From Aquiflexum balticum DSM 16537 (GTDB taxonomy: Bacteria; Bacteroidota; Bacteroidia; Cytophagales; Cyclobacteriaceae), in contig NZ_LT838813.1 in NCBI RefSeq assembly GCF_900176595.1, positions 1,488,001-1,552,000 of the forward strand: DNA of 64,000 nt, read 5' to 3'. The notes beneath the pieces were generated by a model. That model did no database searches. It was given only the letters and a program-made list of their open reading frames with translations, and was not told the origin of the DNA. Position 1 is the stretch's first letter. Each line of letters begins with the position of its first letter. Below are positions 1-8,331 of the stretch, one piece after another. The position numbers were made by a program, and so were the translations under genes.

Positions 1-69
1 CAAGAAAGTGTCAATGATGACCTCAGGAGCGCCTCAAATGAGCTTTTGGACATTCTTAAAATCCTATAA
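1..69 (+). CDS. C-terminal end of a gene entering from the left edge
   Basis: An open frame runs from base 1 to a TAA at 67-69 (22 codons, ending LLDILKIL). It has no start in the window. The leucine-rich, acidic helical tail resembles the C-termini of the DUF6090-like proteins that follow, and the next such gene starts 13 bp later on the same strand, so it is probably another member of the tandem array. The identification is inferred from position and composition only. Confidence 0.45.
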   Translation, partial: QESVNDDLRSASNELLDILKIL

Positions 70-82
70 ATGAAAGTCGAAA

Positions 83-841
83 ATGATCAGATTCTTCCGC
101 AAAATCCGATATAAATTACTCAAAGAAAATCGGGTCACCCGGTACCTGGTCTATGCTCTGGGAGAAATTGTACTTGTGGTCATCGGGATATTGATTGCCT
201 TGAGCATCAATACCTGGAATGAAAATTTGAAAAACAAAAACAAGGAGAAATTGATCCTGCAAGACCTTCATCTGGAATTTCAAAAAAACAAAGAAAAACT
301 TCAAGCCACGATTAAGCTACATTGGAACGTCCTGAACGGCACCAATGCAGTGCTGGAATTGATCAATGAACCGGAAGATGTTCTCGCAAAACACAATCTG
401 GACAGCCTTATTGCGATAAGTCTGGATTATGGGGATTTCAGTCCAAGTCAATCCGTCCTTGCAGATTTGATATCTTCAGGCAATCTCAACCTGATTTCCT
501 CAGAATCGATGCGCCTATTGATTTTTGACTGGGGAAGTGCCATCGAAGAAAAGGAGGAAAGCTACGAAACAATGGATGAGACTAGTCAAAACCTGTTTCT
601 CCCCTACCTCACAAAAAATGCCTCGATGAAGAACATCGATCAGTATTCCCTCTTGAAGGGAGCGGGAAAATCCAGACTAAACCCTCAAGTCCAAAAGTTG
701 TTTCAGGAACTGGAATTTGAAAATCATTTGGACAATCAAGCCTGGGGAATCGTCAATTATCTCATTAAATTAGAGCGACTTGAGTCGCTCGCGGACCAAA
801 TTATTTTTCTGTCAGGCCCTAATTTTGAACCCAAACCATGA
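83..841 (+). CDS. DUF6090-like single-span membrane protein (type A)
   Basis: 252 residues. The N-terminus is a short basic amphipathic stretch (MIRFFRKIRYKLL), then a conserved segment ending GE at about 28-30, one hydrophobic span at about 30-49 and the signature NTWNE. The remaining 200 residues are helical and charged. This architecture and the N-terminal motif match the DUF6090 family of Bacteroidota, whose biochemical role is unknown. The signature places the bulk of the protein after the span, probably in the periplasm (inference). Its stop overlaps the next start by 4 bp (ATGA), so the two are translationally coupled. Confidence 0.85.
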   Translation: MIRFFRKIRYKLLKENRVTRYLVYALGEIVLVVIGILIALSINTWNENLKNKNKEKLILQDLHLEFQKNKEKLQATIKLHWNVLNGTNAVLELINEPEDVLAKHNLDSLIAISLDYGDFSPSQSVLADLISSGNLNLISSESMRLLIFDWGSAIEEKEESYETMDETSQNLFLPYLTKNASMKNIDQYSLLKGAGKSRLNPQVQKLFQELEFENHLDNQAWGIVNYLIKLERLESLADQIIFLSGPNFEPKP

Positions 842-1254
842 TTCTATTCTTTAGAAAAATCCGCCAAAAACTCCTCTCCAACCTGCCTGCCGGCAAGGCA
901 GGAAATCAGGTCACCCGATATCTGATCTATGCCGTTGGCGAAATCTTCCTTGTGGTTATTGGTATTTTGATCGCATTGAGCATCAATACCTGGAATGAAA
1001 ACCGGAAGGACCGGGCGATGGAAGCCAATTATCTCAAAGGAATTTCGGAAAATCTGGAAGGAAATATTTCAGAATTGGAAGCGCTTATTTTGGATGAAGA
1101 TATTCAAAGCCCCAAGGTCAAAGAATTTACAAACCGTGCCGGATATATCAAGGCCCTTACCTTGGCGAAACGCAGAGATAGGATCAAGTTATTGACGGCT
1201 TCACGCGTTCTGAAAGAGGAAATCCAAAATTATTTAAGCCATCCCAACCTTTAA
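838..1254 (+). CDS. DUF6090-like protein, internally deleted, with in-frame palindromic insert
   Basis: 138 residues, against about 250 for intact paralogs. The start MILFFRKIRQKLL, the membrane span and NTWNE are intact. Seven extra codons (LPAGKAG) sit between LLS and NQVTR, where paralogs read LLSQNRVTR; they correspond exactly to a 21-nt imperfect palindrome at 882-902. After about 45 residues of the soluble region the protein jumps to what looks like a family C-terminal helix ending NYLSHPNL, so roughly 100-110 residues appear to be missing in frame. It may be a shortened functional variant or a decaying copy. It overlaps the upstream gene by 4 bp and is followed by the type B gene after 11 bp. 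Confidence 0.7.
   Translation: MILFFRKIRQKLLSNLPAGKAGNQVTRYLIYAVGEIFLVVIGILIALSINTWNENRKDRAMEANYLKGISENLEGNISELEALILDEDIQSPKVKEFTNRAGYIKALTLAKRRDRIKLLTASRVLKEEIQNYLSHPNL
882..902. repeat. 21-nt palindromic element inserted in frame
   Basis: The element starts CCTGCC, ends GGCAGG, and has a central TGCCGGCA core with one unpaired base. It adds exactly seven codons to the DUF6090-like gene at 838-1254 relative to its paralogs. A second copy with the same length and layout lies at 5242-5262 in another paralog. Confidence 0.8.
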
Positions 1255-1265
1255 ATAAACTCCCG

Positions 1266-2033
1266 ATGAAACGAATCTTCTCCATCCTCAAAGAAAAATG
1301 GCCGGAGTACATCCTGGAAATCCTGGTCATTACCTTCGGCATTTTGGGGGCTTTTGCCCTCAACAACTGGAATGAACATAACAAAGCCAAAACCTTGGAA
1401 AAAGAGTATATCACCCGGTTGATCGAGGATCTGACCAAAGACAGGGTTCAAATAGTTCAAGAAAAAAAGGACACCCAATTGAGGTTGGAGGTGACCATGT
1501 ATATCTACGATATCATAACTTCTGATCAACCTGTAGTTGAAGATACATCTTATTTTGTGGTGGGCATTCAAATGATTGGCCGAACCAACAGACCAAAAAT
1601 TAACGACGCAACCTTTGAAGATCTGATCAGCTCCGGCAATGCAAGTATCATTCAAAATAAGGCGCTGTTCAATGAAATTAGAAGTTATTACAGAAACATC
1701 CCTTTTGAGTGGTTTGAAGAATATATTGATCGAATGTGGAAAGGCTATTTACCTCTTGGAATTGATGCAATTAACTTAGATATGCTCCTGGAAATAATAG
1801 ATCAGGAAGCAGAAGGTTGGGTCGATGCTGATAAATTCAATGAAATCAACCTAAAAGTCAGTGAAAGGGAATTTGAGCAGATTCTGGGCAAGATCTTGAA
1901 TTCTAAAGAATTTGAATTCGAAACAAAGAATATAGGACGCTCGCATCGTGTACATATCAACTTTCTAGAACGAATGCTTAAGAGTGAACAAGACCTTATA
2001 CAAGAGCTCAACGCTTACCTAAAAACGCTATAA
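1266..2033 (+). CDS. DUF6090-like membrane protein, type B N-terminus
   Basis: 255 residues. The N-terminus differs from the type A copies: MKRIFSILKEKWPEY, then a hydrophobic span at about 16-36 ending in NNWNE. The KEKWPEY stretch recurs only in the gene at 3555-4283, so the two define a second subfamily. The soluble part contains the segment DLISSGNASII, which parallels the SSGNLNLISS segment in the gene at 83-841 and supports common descent of both types. It starts 11 bp after the shortened paralog and is followed 2 bp later by a type A gene. Function is unknown. Confidence 0.82.
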   Translation: MKRIFSILKEKWPEYILEILVITFGILGAFALNNWNEHNKAKTLEKEYITRLIEDLTKDRVQIVQEKKDTQLRLEVTMYIYDIITSDQPVVEDTSYFVVGIQMIGRTNRPKINDATFEDLISSGNASIIQNKALFNEIRSYYRNIPFEWFEEYIDRMWKGYLPLGIDAINLDMLLEIIDQEAEGWVDADKFNEINLKVSEREFEQILGKILNSKEFEFETKNIGRSHRVHINFLERMLKSEQDLIQELNAYLKTL

Positions 2034-2035
2034 TC

Positions 2036-2815
2036 ATGATTTCTTTCTTTCGCATAATCCGCCAAAAACTCCTGCAAGAGAATCGGATCACAAGGTACCT
2101 GGCCTACGCCATCGGCGAAATTTTCCTCGTCGTGATCGGGATACTGATTGCCTTGCAGGTGAATAACTACCGGGAAGCTCAGCAAACCAAATCTCGAGAG
2201 ACGGCTTTTCTCCATGGTTTGCGGTCAGACCTCTTACTCAACCTCGATGAACTGCACCGTAGCATCGACCGCTATAGCAGGGCCGGAAGATCAGCCGAGG
2301 TGATGATCAGCTATTTTGAAGGTGCGCCTATTACCAATACGGATTCTCTGAATTTCCACACCATGGAAGTGTTGTATTGGGATCCATTTATCCGAAATAA
2401 CAGTACCCTCAGGGAAATGATCAGTTCGGGGAGCCTCGGCATCCTATCGGATGACAGTTTGAAAAATGAACTGCTGCGCATGGAACTCAGCTATGACAAA
2501 ATCGACGGTGATCAGGAGCATTTGCGCTATGATTACCAAGAATACCTCTATGGGCCATTCTTCCGAACCGGGGATGTGGGGCAAGCCTACAATGATTATA
2601 TGGCCATATTGGGTGGAGTTGAGCAAGCCACGAAAAACACAAGAAATGCGGATGTCATTAAAGTTTTGCTTAACGATCCAGCTTATAAAAATGGTTTTTT
2701 TCTTTGCCTTCTCAATGCCAAAAATTTGATCAGTAACTTGGAAGAGATGGTGATTTCCACACAGCGCTCACTGGCAAGAATCGATACACAGCTAAACAAA
2801 ACTGATACCCTATGA
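2036..2815 (+). CDS. DUF6090-like single-span membrane protein (type A)
   Basis: 259 residues. It begins MISFFRIIRQKLLQENRITR, has one hydrophobic span at about 30-49 and the variant signature VNNYRE in place of NNWNE. The soluble part carries the family segment EMISSGSLGILSDDSLKNE at about residues 125-143. A 4-bp ATGA overlap couples it to the next gene. No catalytic motif is visible and the function is unknown. Confidence 0.85.
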   Translation: MISFFRIIRQKLLQENRITRYLAYAIGEIFLVVIGILIALQVNNYREAQQTKSRETAFLHGLRSDLLLNLDELHRSIDRYSRAGRSAEVMISYFEGAPITNTDSLNFHTMEVLYWDPFIRNNSTLREMISSGSLGILSDDSLKNELLRMELSYDKIDGDQEHLRYDYQEYLYGPFFRTGDVGQAYNDYMAILGGVEQATKNTRNADVIKVLLNDPAYKNGFFLCLLNAKNLISNLEEMVISTQRSLARIDTQLNKTDTL

Positions 2816-3558
2816 TCAAGTTCTTCCGCAAAATCCGCCAAAAGCTCCTTCAGCAAAACAAGGTAGGCAGTTACTTCAAATACGCCATCGGTGAAATCTT
2901 ATTGGTCGTGATCGGGATTTTGATTGCTCTGAGTATCAATAATTGGAACGAGGCTCAAAAAGCAAAGCAATCTGAACGGGTAGTTTTAAAAAATCTTATC
3001 CAGGATTTAAGGGCAGATTCGCTAGCCTTCAATGATAATCTTGATATTTTAAGTAAAATTAATAACCTACATCAAGCACTTTATGAAATCGGCGTCAAAG
3101 GGATGGACTTGGAAATCGAAGATCCCAATCTGATCAGACGACTGATCTATTATAATCCTATAGCGATTAAGAATGATCCTTTTGTTGCTGACAAAATATC
3201 AAATGAGTCTATCCGAAAAGAGATAAACACTTACTCCAGGTACTTAAAAGATCTTGATATTACCTATTTAGAATATGCGGAATTGCTGGAAAAAAGAGTT
3301 CGGGTATTTTTAGCCAACAATAAAGTCCACCAATTAGCTAACTGGTTTGAAAACAAAGACAGTAGAATTAAAGAAGGAACACCTTTTGAATTTGTCGATA
3401 AAGCAGGATTATTCCTCCTCTCCAAATCACCGGAATTCCAACAATTGCTTTTGGAAGTATCCATAAAAACCAAAAATACAGCATCCAATATAGAAACGGT
3501 TCTGATCCAAAACCAGAATCTAAAAGAACTGATCCAAAAAGAACTCAAACTCAAATGA
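2812..3558 (+). CDS. DUF6090-like single-span membrane protein (type A)
   Basis: 248 residues. The start MIKFFRKIRQKLLQQNKVGSY is followed by a membrane span and INNWNEAQKAK. The VGSYFKYAIGE stretch is the closest visible relative of the destroyed copy at 5222-5330. It lacks the clear SSG segment of its neighbours; the corresponding region reads DKISNESIRKEINTYS. It overlaps the upstream and downstream genes by 4 bp each, so all three are probably one transcript. Function is unknown. Confidence 0.84.
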   Translation: MIKFFRKIRQKLLQQNKVGSYFKYAIGEILLVVIGILIALSINNWNEAQKAKQSERVVLKNLIQDLRADSLAFNDNLDILSKINNLHQALYEIGVKGMDLEIEDPNLIRRLIYYNPIAIKNDPFVADKISNESIRKEINTYSRYLKDLDITYLEYAELLEKRVRVFLANNKVHQLANWFENKDSRIKEGTPFEFVDKAGLFLLSKSPEFQQLLLEVSIKTKNTASNIETVLIQNQNLKELIQKELKLK

Positions 3559-4283
3559 TGAAACGAATCCTATCCACCCTCAAAGAAAAATGGCCGGAAT
3601 ACTTTTTCGAGATTTTGGTACTGATCATCGGTATCTGGGGCGCCTTTGAATTGGCCAACTACGGGGAAAACAAATCCAGAAGACAAGCGGAGATTGAAAT
3701 CCTGAAAAGTTGCAAAACTGAACTGATAGCGGATTTAGCGGAAATAAATTGGAATATAGGAGAACTTCAAAAAAGTCATAAAGCCCTGAGCCTTATACTT
3801 GGGATATTAGAAAATGACGGGTCTTACCATGATTCGCTAAGTTCACATTTCAATTACACCTTGCTTCCGATGCATTTTGTACACTCGAGCAGCTCCTTTG
3901 AAACTGCTAAATCCAGAGGCTTGGATATTATTTCCAACACGGATATTCGGACTAAATTGATCTCGCTGTATGATTCTCAATATGATTTTTTCTTGCAAGC
4001 CGAAGCTGAAGAATTAGCTGAGGTACAGTATGGAATGAGACATATCTTCCCAGGTCGATTCGAAGAAGCCTACAATTATCCAAACTCGGATAATACGTTT
4101 TTAGGAAGCATGATTCCAACAGACTTTGAATCCCTCAAAACTGATCGGGAGTACTTGTTTTTTATTAAAACACAGCGGAATCGTACCACATCCTACATAA
4201 ACTTCTTTTATGAAAACATGAGGAAATCGGTGGATTCCATGATCCAGGATTTGGAGGTCGAGATAAAAAGGTTGGATAGATGA
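3555..4283 (+). CDS. DUF6090-like membrane protein, type B N-terminus
   Basis: 242 residues. MMKRILSTLKEKWPEYFFEI identifies it as the second type B copy. The span is followed by ELANYGENK, a degenerate form of the NNWNE signature. The initiator could be the first or second Met; the first overlaps the upstream stop by 4 bp as elsewhere in this array. It closes the second A-A-B triplet and is followed by the first sizeable gap in the array (184 bp). Function is unknown. Confidence 0.8.
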   Translation: MMKRILSTLKEKWPEYFFEILVLIIGIWGAFELANYGENKSRRQAEIEILKSCKTELIADLAEINWNIGELQKSHKALSLILGILENDGSYHDSLSSHFNYTLLPMHFVHSSSSFETAKSRGLDIISNTDIRTKLISLYDSQYDFFLQAEAEELAEVQYGMRHIFPGRFEEAYNYPNSDNTFLGSMIPTDFESLKTDREYLFFIKTQRNRTTSYINFFYENMRKSVDSMIQDLEVEIKRLDR

Positions 4284-4467
4284 AAAGACCTTATCCATAT
4301 GAGTATCCGCAATTCTGTATATTGAGCTTGGAGAGGCCATATGGTATACAGATACTCGTCAACGGTCGACAGTCCACTGTCAACAGAGCCGCTAATCGTC
4401 CTCTAGCCATTATTTGTTTAGCTACGGGGAGTTAAGCGGATACACATAAAAGAAAATTTGACAAAAT
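4284..4467. other. Intergenic gap with a short palindromic repeat
   Basis: This is the only long gap inside the DUF6090 array. I see no coding frame. Around 4360-4385 lies an imperfect inverted repeat built on GTCGACAGT and ACTGTCAAC, typical of the small interspersed repeats in Bacteroidota intergenic DNA. The last 30 bp before the next gene are A-rich and could hold a promoter, but I cannot place one with confidence. Confidence 0.4.
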
Positions 4468-5220
4468 ATGATTTCACTATTCCGCAAAATCCGGCAAAAG
4501 CTACTTTCTCAAAACAAGGTCACCAGATATTTGACCTATGCTTTGGGCGAAATTCTACTTGTTACTATTGGCATTCTGATTGCCCTGCAAATCAATACCT
4601 GGAATGAAAGTCGGAAAGAAAAAAACTATCTACTCAAAGTATATGCGCAGATCAGGCAGGACTTACAGACAGATACGCTCAATTTGCGGCTTTCCATAGA
4701 GGATTTGGAAGCAAAAAATGCAAGGATTACTGAAATTATTGAGCGCAGCATTCCTGTTACCTATTATGATACACTTAACGAATCCAACTATGCAGCTTGT
4801 GATAAGTGCATAAGCGACATTACTAATCTTGAGCCCTTTCAATATTTGGACAAAGGCTATCAATTATTGAAAGCTGTCAATACTGCTCAAAACTTCAAAG
4901 AGGATTCGCTTTCCAACGCCATCACCCAATTTTATTCCAAATATCTACCTAAAGTTGACGAATCACAAATCTTACTCATTGACCTTTCCAAAAATAAATT
5001 AGCCGAATATCAGCAATATGACTGGTTTATCAGCTATGCAGATTTCTGCCGGAAAACCTATAACAAGGATTTTATTTTGTAAATTTTTGAAAGTGAAAAA
5101 CACCGCAGGGCCTGTGCACACTATTTGATTTTCTCCAATTTCGGACTTAGAATTTTACGGGAGTACCGAGATAATTCCATTCAGATTCTCCAATTAATTG
5201 ATAAAAAATTAGCCGAATAA
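4468..5220 (+). pseudogene. DUF6090-like gene (type A) interrupted by one in-frame stop
   Basis: The frame opens with MISLFRKIRQKLLSQNKVTR, the membrane span and INTWNE, and reaches a TAA at 5080-5082 after 204 residues. Reading on in the same frame gives another 45 sense codons (beginning IFESEKH, ending DKKLAE) and a TAA at 5218-5220. With the internal stop read as sense, the product would be 250 residues, the standard family length, and the tail has the usual family helix. A single substitution therefore probably truncates an otherwise intact gene. Either the truncated 204-residue protein is still made or the gene is freshly inactivated. It lies directly upstream of a more decayed copy, separated by one base. 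Confidence 0.75.
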
Positions 5221-5241
5221 AATGATCTCACTCTTCCACAA

Positions 5242-5262
5242 CCTGCTTGCCGGACAAGCAGG
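5242..5262. repeat. Second 21-nt palindromic element in a DUF6090 copy
   Basis: It starts CCTGCTTGCC and ends ACAAGCAGG. Length and arrangement are the same as at 882-902, but the arms are different and complementary within the copy, meaning compensatory changes are present. It encodes LLAGQAG in the frame of the host gene. Confidence 0.75.
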
Positions 5263-5285
5263 AATCAGCCAAAAACTCCTTCAGG

Positions 5286-5304
5286 ACCTGTCTACCTGAC
5301 AGGT
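5286..5304. repeat. Palindrome ACCTGTC-N5-GACAGGT
   Basis: A perfect 7-bp inverted repeat with a 5-nt centre lies in the DUF6090 remnant, where the paralogs at 2812 and 4468 have nothing. It adds an in-frame stop. It belongs to the same size class as the 21-nt elements. Confidence 0.6.
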
Positions 5305-5320
5305 TGGAAGCAGGGGGCAC

Positions 5321-5500
5321 CAGCTACTTAATTATGATGTAATTGGAATTATAAGATTATTTATTAATTTGATTAGACCCTTTAGGGACAAAATATTGGT
5401 AGATAAATTTGCAATTAAAGAATATCAATTTCCTCAGAGGGCATTTGTTCCTAAAAAAAGGTGCTATAATCCACTGCGGTGGTTCGATCAAAGGTACTGA
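5321..5500 (+). other. 59-codon open frame without a start, in the gap before the Mo-hydroxylase
   Basis: A stop-free frame runs from 5321 to a TGA at 5498-5500, reading from QLLNYDVIGIIRLF to NPLRWFDQRY. It has no ATG. Composition is protein-like (aromatic and basic), but I recognise no family. It could be the C-terminal remnant of an unrelated gene brought next to the array by a deletion. The stretch 5501-5556 shows nothing further. Confidence 0.25.
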
Positions 5501-5556
5501 AGACGGATGATTTCTAATAAAATTCCGATATTGACAAATAATTTTAATGCTGAATC

Positions 5557-6033
5557 ATGACTAGTTTGACTATTAATGGAAAGGAATATAAAGTTGATGC
5601 CACGGCTGGCATGCCCTTACTTTGGGTGATCCGCGAACAGTGTGGTTTGACCGGTACAAAGTTTGGATGCGGCATTGCCCAATGTGGTGCCTGTACAGTT
5701 CATCTTGATGGCCAACCTGTTCGCTCCTGTATAACACCTGCAATCTCAGCGGAAGGGAAGAACATCACCACCATTGAAGGTATTGCTCCTGATAAAAATA
5801 CACTTCATATCGTGCAGCAAGCTTGGATTGAGGAACAGACACCCCAATGCGGCTATTGCCAATCCGGACAAATCATGTCTGCAGTAGCCCTATTGAATGA
5901 AAATCCCTCTCCAAGCGATGAGGAAATTGATGCTGCCATGTCAGGAAACATTTGCCGCTGCGGCATGTATGGACGCATAAAGTCTGCCATTAAGCGCGCT
6001 TCAGCAGCTCTTCAATCTTCCACATCACTCTAA
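5557..6033 (+). CDS. Molybdenum hydroxylase small subunit, two [2Fe-2S] clusters (IorA-like)
   Basis: 158 residues. The plant-type ferredoxin cluster uses Cys38, Cys43, Cys46 and Cys58 (spacing C-x4-C-x2-C-x11-C). The second cluster domain has CGYC and CRCG with the usual spacing of xanthine oxidase-family small subunits. It passes electrons from the molybdopterin subunit encoded 11 bp downstream. The pair has the size of isoquinoline 1-oxidoreductase and related aldehyde dehydrogenases, which lack a separate FAD subunit. The substrate cannot be told from sequence. Start: the first ATG of the frame, giving the standard N-terminus. Confidence 0.93.
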   Translation: MTSLTINGKEYKVDATAGMPLLWVIREQCGLTGTKFGCGIAQCGACTVHLDGQPVRSCITPAISAEGKNITTIEGIAPDKNTLHIVQQAWIEEQTPQCGYCQSGQIMSAVALLNENPSPSDEEIDAAMSGNICRCGMYGRIKSAIKRASAALQSSTSL

Positions 6034-6044
6034 AAAATATTGCA

Positions 6045-8270
6045 ATGAAAAAATGGACTAGACGCGCATTTATTGGAGCTGGGGTTTTGGCGGGGGGAAC
6101 TTTGGTGATTGGAATAGCCATCCGACCGGGAAACCGCTCCTCCAAAGTTGCAGGTTTGATTGCATCTGAAGGAGAAACAGTCATGAATATTTGGCTCAAA
6201 ATCGCTCCGGATAATACGGTCACGGCCATCATTCCTCATGCCGAAATGGGACAGGGCGTGCATACCGCATTGGCAATGATGCTCGCTGATGAAATGGATG
6301 CTGATTGGTCTAAAGTAAAGTTTCAGGAAGCTCCCGCTGATAAAGAATATGCCAATTACACCTTATTGAAAGGTTTTATCGCAGGCAATGCAACTTTCCC
6401 AAAGTTTATAGAAGAAACGATCGATGGGGTTTTTCTCACTGCCGTCAAATCCCTGAATTTCCAGATTACAGGAGGAAGTGCTTCGGTGAGGTTTACCGGT
6501 CAGCAGGCCATGCGGATCGCAGGAGCTGCAGCCAAATCCATGCTGATGCAGGCCGCAGCAGATACCTGGAAGGTCCCGTTAGAGGAGCTCACTGCCCAAA
6601 ACAGTATCATAAGTCATCCAAGCAGTAAGCGCAGTGCCACTTTTGCAGAGCTCGCGCCTGCAGCAGCCAAGGTCAATATACCCACCCAACCAAAGCTAAA
6701 ATCACCCGAAGAGTTTACCCTCATGGGGACTTCCCAGCCACGATTTGATATTCCCGCCAAGGTGACCGGAGAAGCAAAGTTTGGAATGGATGTGCAGGTA
6801 CCCGGAATGAAATATGCCACGATCAAGGCAGCCCCGGTTTTTGGAAGTACAGTAAAATCTGTGGAAACCAAAGTCTCTTCAAGCCAACAGGGAGTAAAAA
6901 AGATTTTAAACTTGGGAGAGGCAGTGGCTGTCATCGCTGATGGTTATTGGCAGGCAAAAACTACATTAGATGCACTTCCCATTGAATTTGAAACCACAGA
7001 AAATAGTGGCCTGAATCAGGAAGAAATCATGGATCGGTATAGCAAGGCCATGGATACTGATTTGGCGGAAGGAAATCTGGATACACATTTCAAAGACGGA
7101 GACGCAGCAACCGCCTTGGAACAGGCAGCTATCCTTGTCGAGGCAGAATACCAACTTCCGTTTTTGGCCCACGCCACCATGGAACCTATGAACTGCACTG
7201 CATGGGTGCACGATGGAAAATGTGAGCTATGGTGTGGAAGTCAGAACCCCCTTGGAGTCCGAGCTGCCGCTGCAGAACTCCTTGAAATAGATATTGATCA
7301 AGTGACTGTCCACAATCAACTCCTGGGCGGAGGATTTGGAAGACGCTCCGAAACAGATGTGATGAAGCAGGCGATATTGATCGCCAAGGAAGTGGACTAC
7401 CCAGTCAAATTAATCTGGTCCAGAGAAGAAGATACGCAGCACGATGTCTATCGGGAGGCAACCATCAGTCGGATGAAGGCAGGCTTGGATCAATCGGGAA
7501 TTCCCATTGCTTACGCCCATCAGTTTATATTCAAGCATCATCCTCCGGAGGCGGCGGATATTCCTTATTCGATTCCCAATCAACTGATTCAATATTCCAG
7601 TCCTGCCTCCCATGTTCCTTGGGGTAACTGGAGGAGTGTCGACCATTCCACACATGGGTTTTTGACAGAATCCTTCATAGATGAAATCGCCCATGCGGCA
7701 AAGCAGGATCCTTTTACCTTCAGAAAAAGTCTTACAAAGGATAATTCAAGGTTCCAACGGGTTCTGGACTTGGTTTACGAAAAGTCAAATTGGGGTGCAC
7801 CGCTTCCTGCCAACTGGGGCAGAGGCATCGCCATTGCCCAGTCTTTTGGATCTATTGTGGCTGAGGTAGCAGAAGTGGAAGTAACCATCGATGGAAAGGT
7901 GAAAGTGCATCGCGTGGTCTGTGCAGTTGATCCGGGCTTTGTCATTCACCCAAATGGATTCATCGCCCAAATGGAAAGTGGAATAATCTACGGATTGGCA
8001 GCTGCTATGACTGGGGAGATTACCATAGAAAACGGGGCAGTGGTGCAAAGTAATTTCCATAATTACCCCGTTACCCGAATGAATGAAGCGCCAAAAATTG
8101 AAACGCATATCATCAATTCCGGAAACCCTCCCGGAGGGGCGGGCGAACCCAGTACGCCTGTTATAGCCCCGGCCCTGACCAATGCCATTTTTGATGCTAC
8201 CGGAATCCGGATACGACAACTTCCTATTTCCAAAAACGATCTGAGAGCATCGATCCGGCAAACGACCTAA
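6045..8270 (+). CDS. Molybdopterin-binding large subunit, Tat-exported (IorB-like)
   Basis: 741 residues. The N-terminus TRRAFIGAGVLAGG is a twin-arginine signal, so the folded Mo enzyme is expected in the periplasm. Later come the molybdopterin-binding segments HAEMGQGVHT (about 66-75) and LGGGFGRRSETD (about 427-438), and near the C-terminus GGAGEPSTPVIAP, whose Glu is the conserved catalytic base of this family. It forms a complex with the preceding [2Fe-2S] subunit. Maturation genes (XdhC-like, Moco synthesis) are not in the window. Alternatives within the family are nicotinate or aldehyde dehydrogenases. Confidence 0.92.
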   Translation: MKKWTRRAFIGAGVLAGGTLVIGIAIRPGNRSSKVAGLIASEGETVMNIWLKIAPDNTVTAIIPHAEMGQGVHTALAMMLADEMDADWSKVKFQEAPADKEYANYTLLKGFIAGNATFPKFIEETIDGVFLTAVKSLNFQITGGSASVRFTGQQAMRIAGAAAKSMLMQAAADTWKVPLEELTAQNSIISHPSSKRSATFAELAPAAAKVNIPTQPKLKSPEEFTLMGTSQPRFDIPAKVTGEAKFGMDVQVPGMKYATIKAAPVFGSTVKSVETKVSSSQQGVKKILNLGEAVAVIADGYWQAKTTLDALPIEFETTENSGLNQEEIMDRYSKAMDTDLAEGNLDTHFKDGDAATALEQAAILVEAEYQLPFLAHATMEPMNCTAWVHDGKCELWCGSQNPLGVRAAAAELLEIDIDQVTVHNQLLGGGFGRRSETDVMKQAILIAKEVDYPVKLIWSREEDTQHDVYREATISRMKAGLDQSGIPIAYAHQFIFKHHPPEAADIPYSIPNQLIQYSSPASHVPWGNWRSVDHSTHGFLTESFIDEIAHAAKQDPFTFRKSLTKDNSRFQRVLDLVYEKSNWGAPLPANWGRGIAIAQSFGSIVAEVAEVEVTIDGKVKVHRVVCAVDPGFVIHPNGFIAQMESGIIYGLAAAMTGEITIENGAVVQSNFHNYPVTRMNEAPKIETHIINSGNPPGGAGEPSTPVIAPALTNAIFDATGIRIRQLPISKNDLRASIRQTT

Positions 8271-8331
8271 TCCATTTCTATGGCTTATCCAAAAACTTAG
8301 ATTATTTAAAACGCCTAAACCATAAAACCAC

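Larger units (their letters stand above)
5222..5330 (+). pseudogene. DUF6090-like gene remnant destroyed by two palindromic insertions
   Basis: The sequence starts like a type A gene (MISLF, then ISQKLLQ), but seven codons (LLAGQAG) from a 21-nt palindrome at 5242-5262 separate the two halves. A second palindrome at 5286-5304 introduces an in-frame TGA at 5297-5299. Beyond it, traces of the family's GSY segment can be seen as GTSYL in a shifted frame to about 5330, after which similarity is lost. The first element kept the frame; the second broke the gene. Confidence 0.7.

Noticed and set aside
882-5304. The palindromes as transcription terminators or protein operators
   Set aside because: Two are inside coding sequence without T runs, and they recur as insertions relative to paralogs; a mobile or spreading element fits better.
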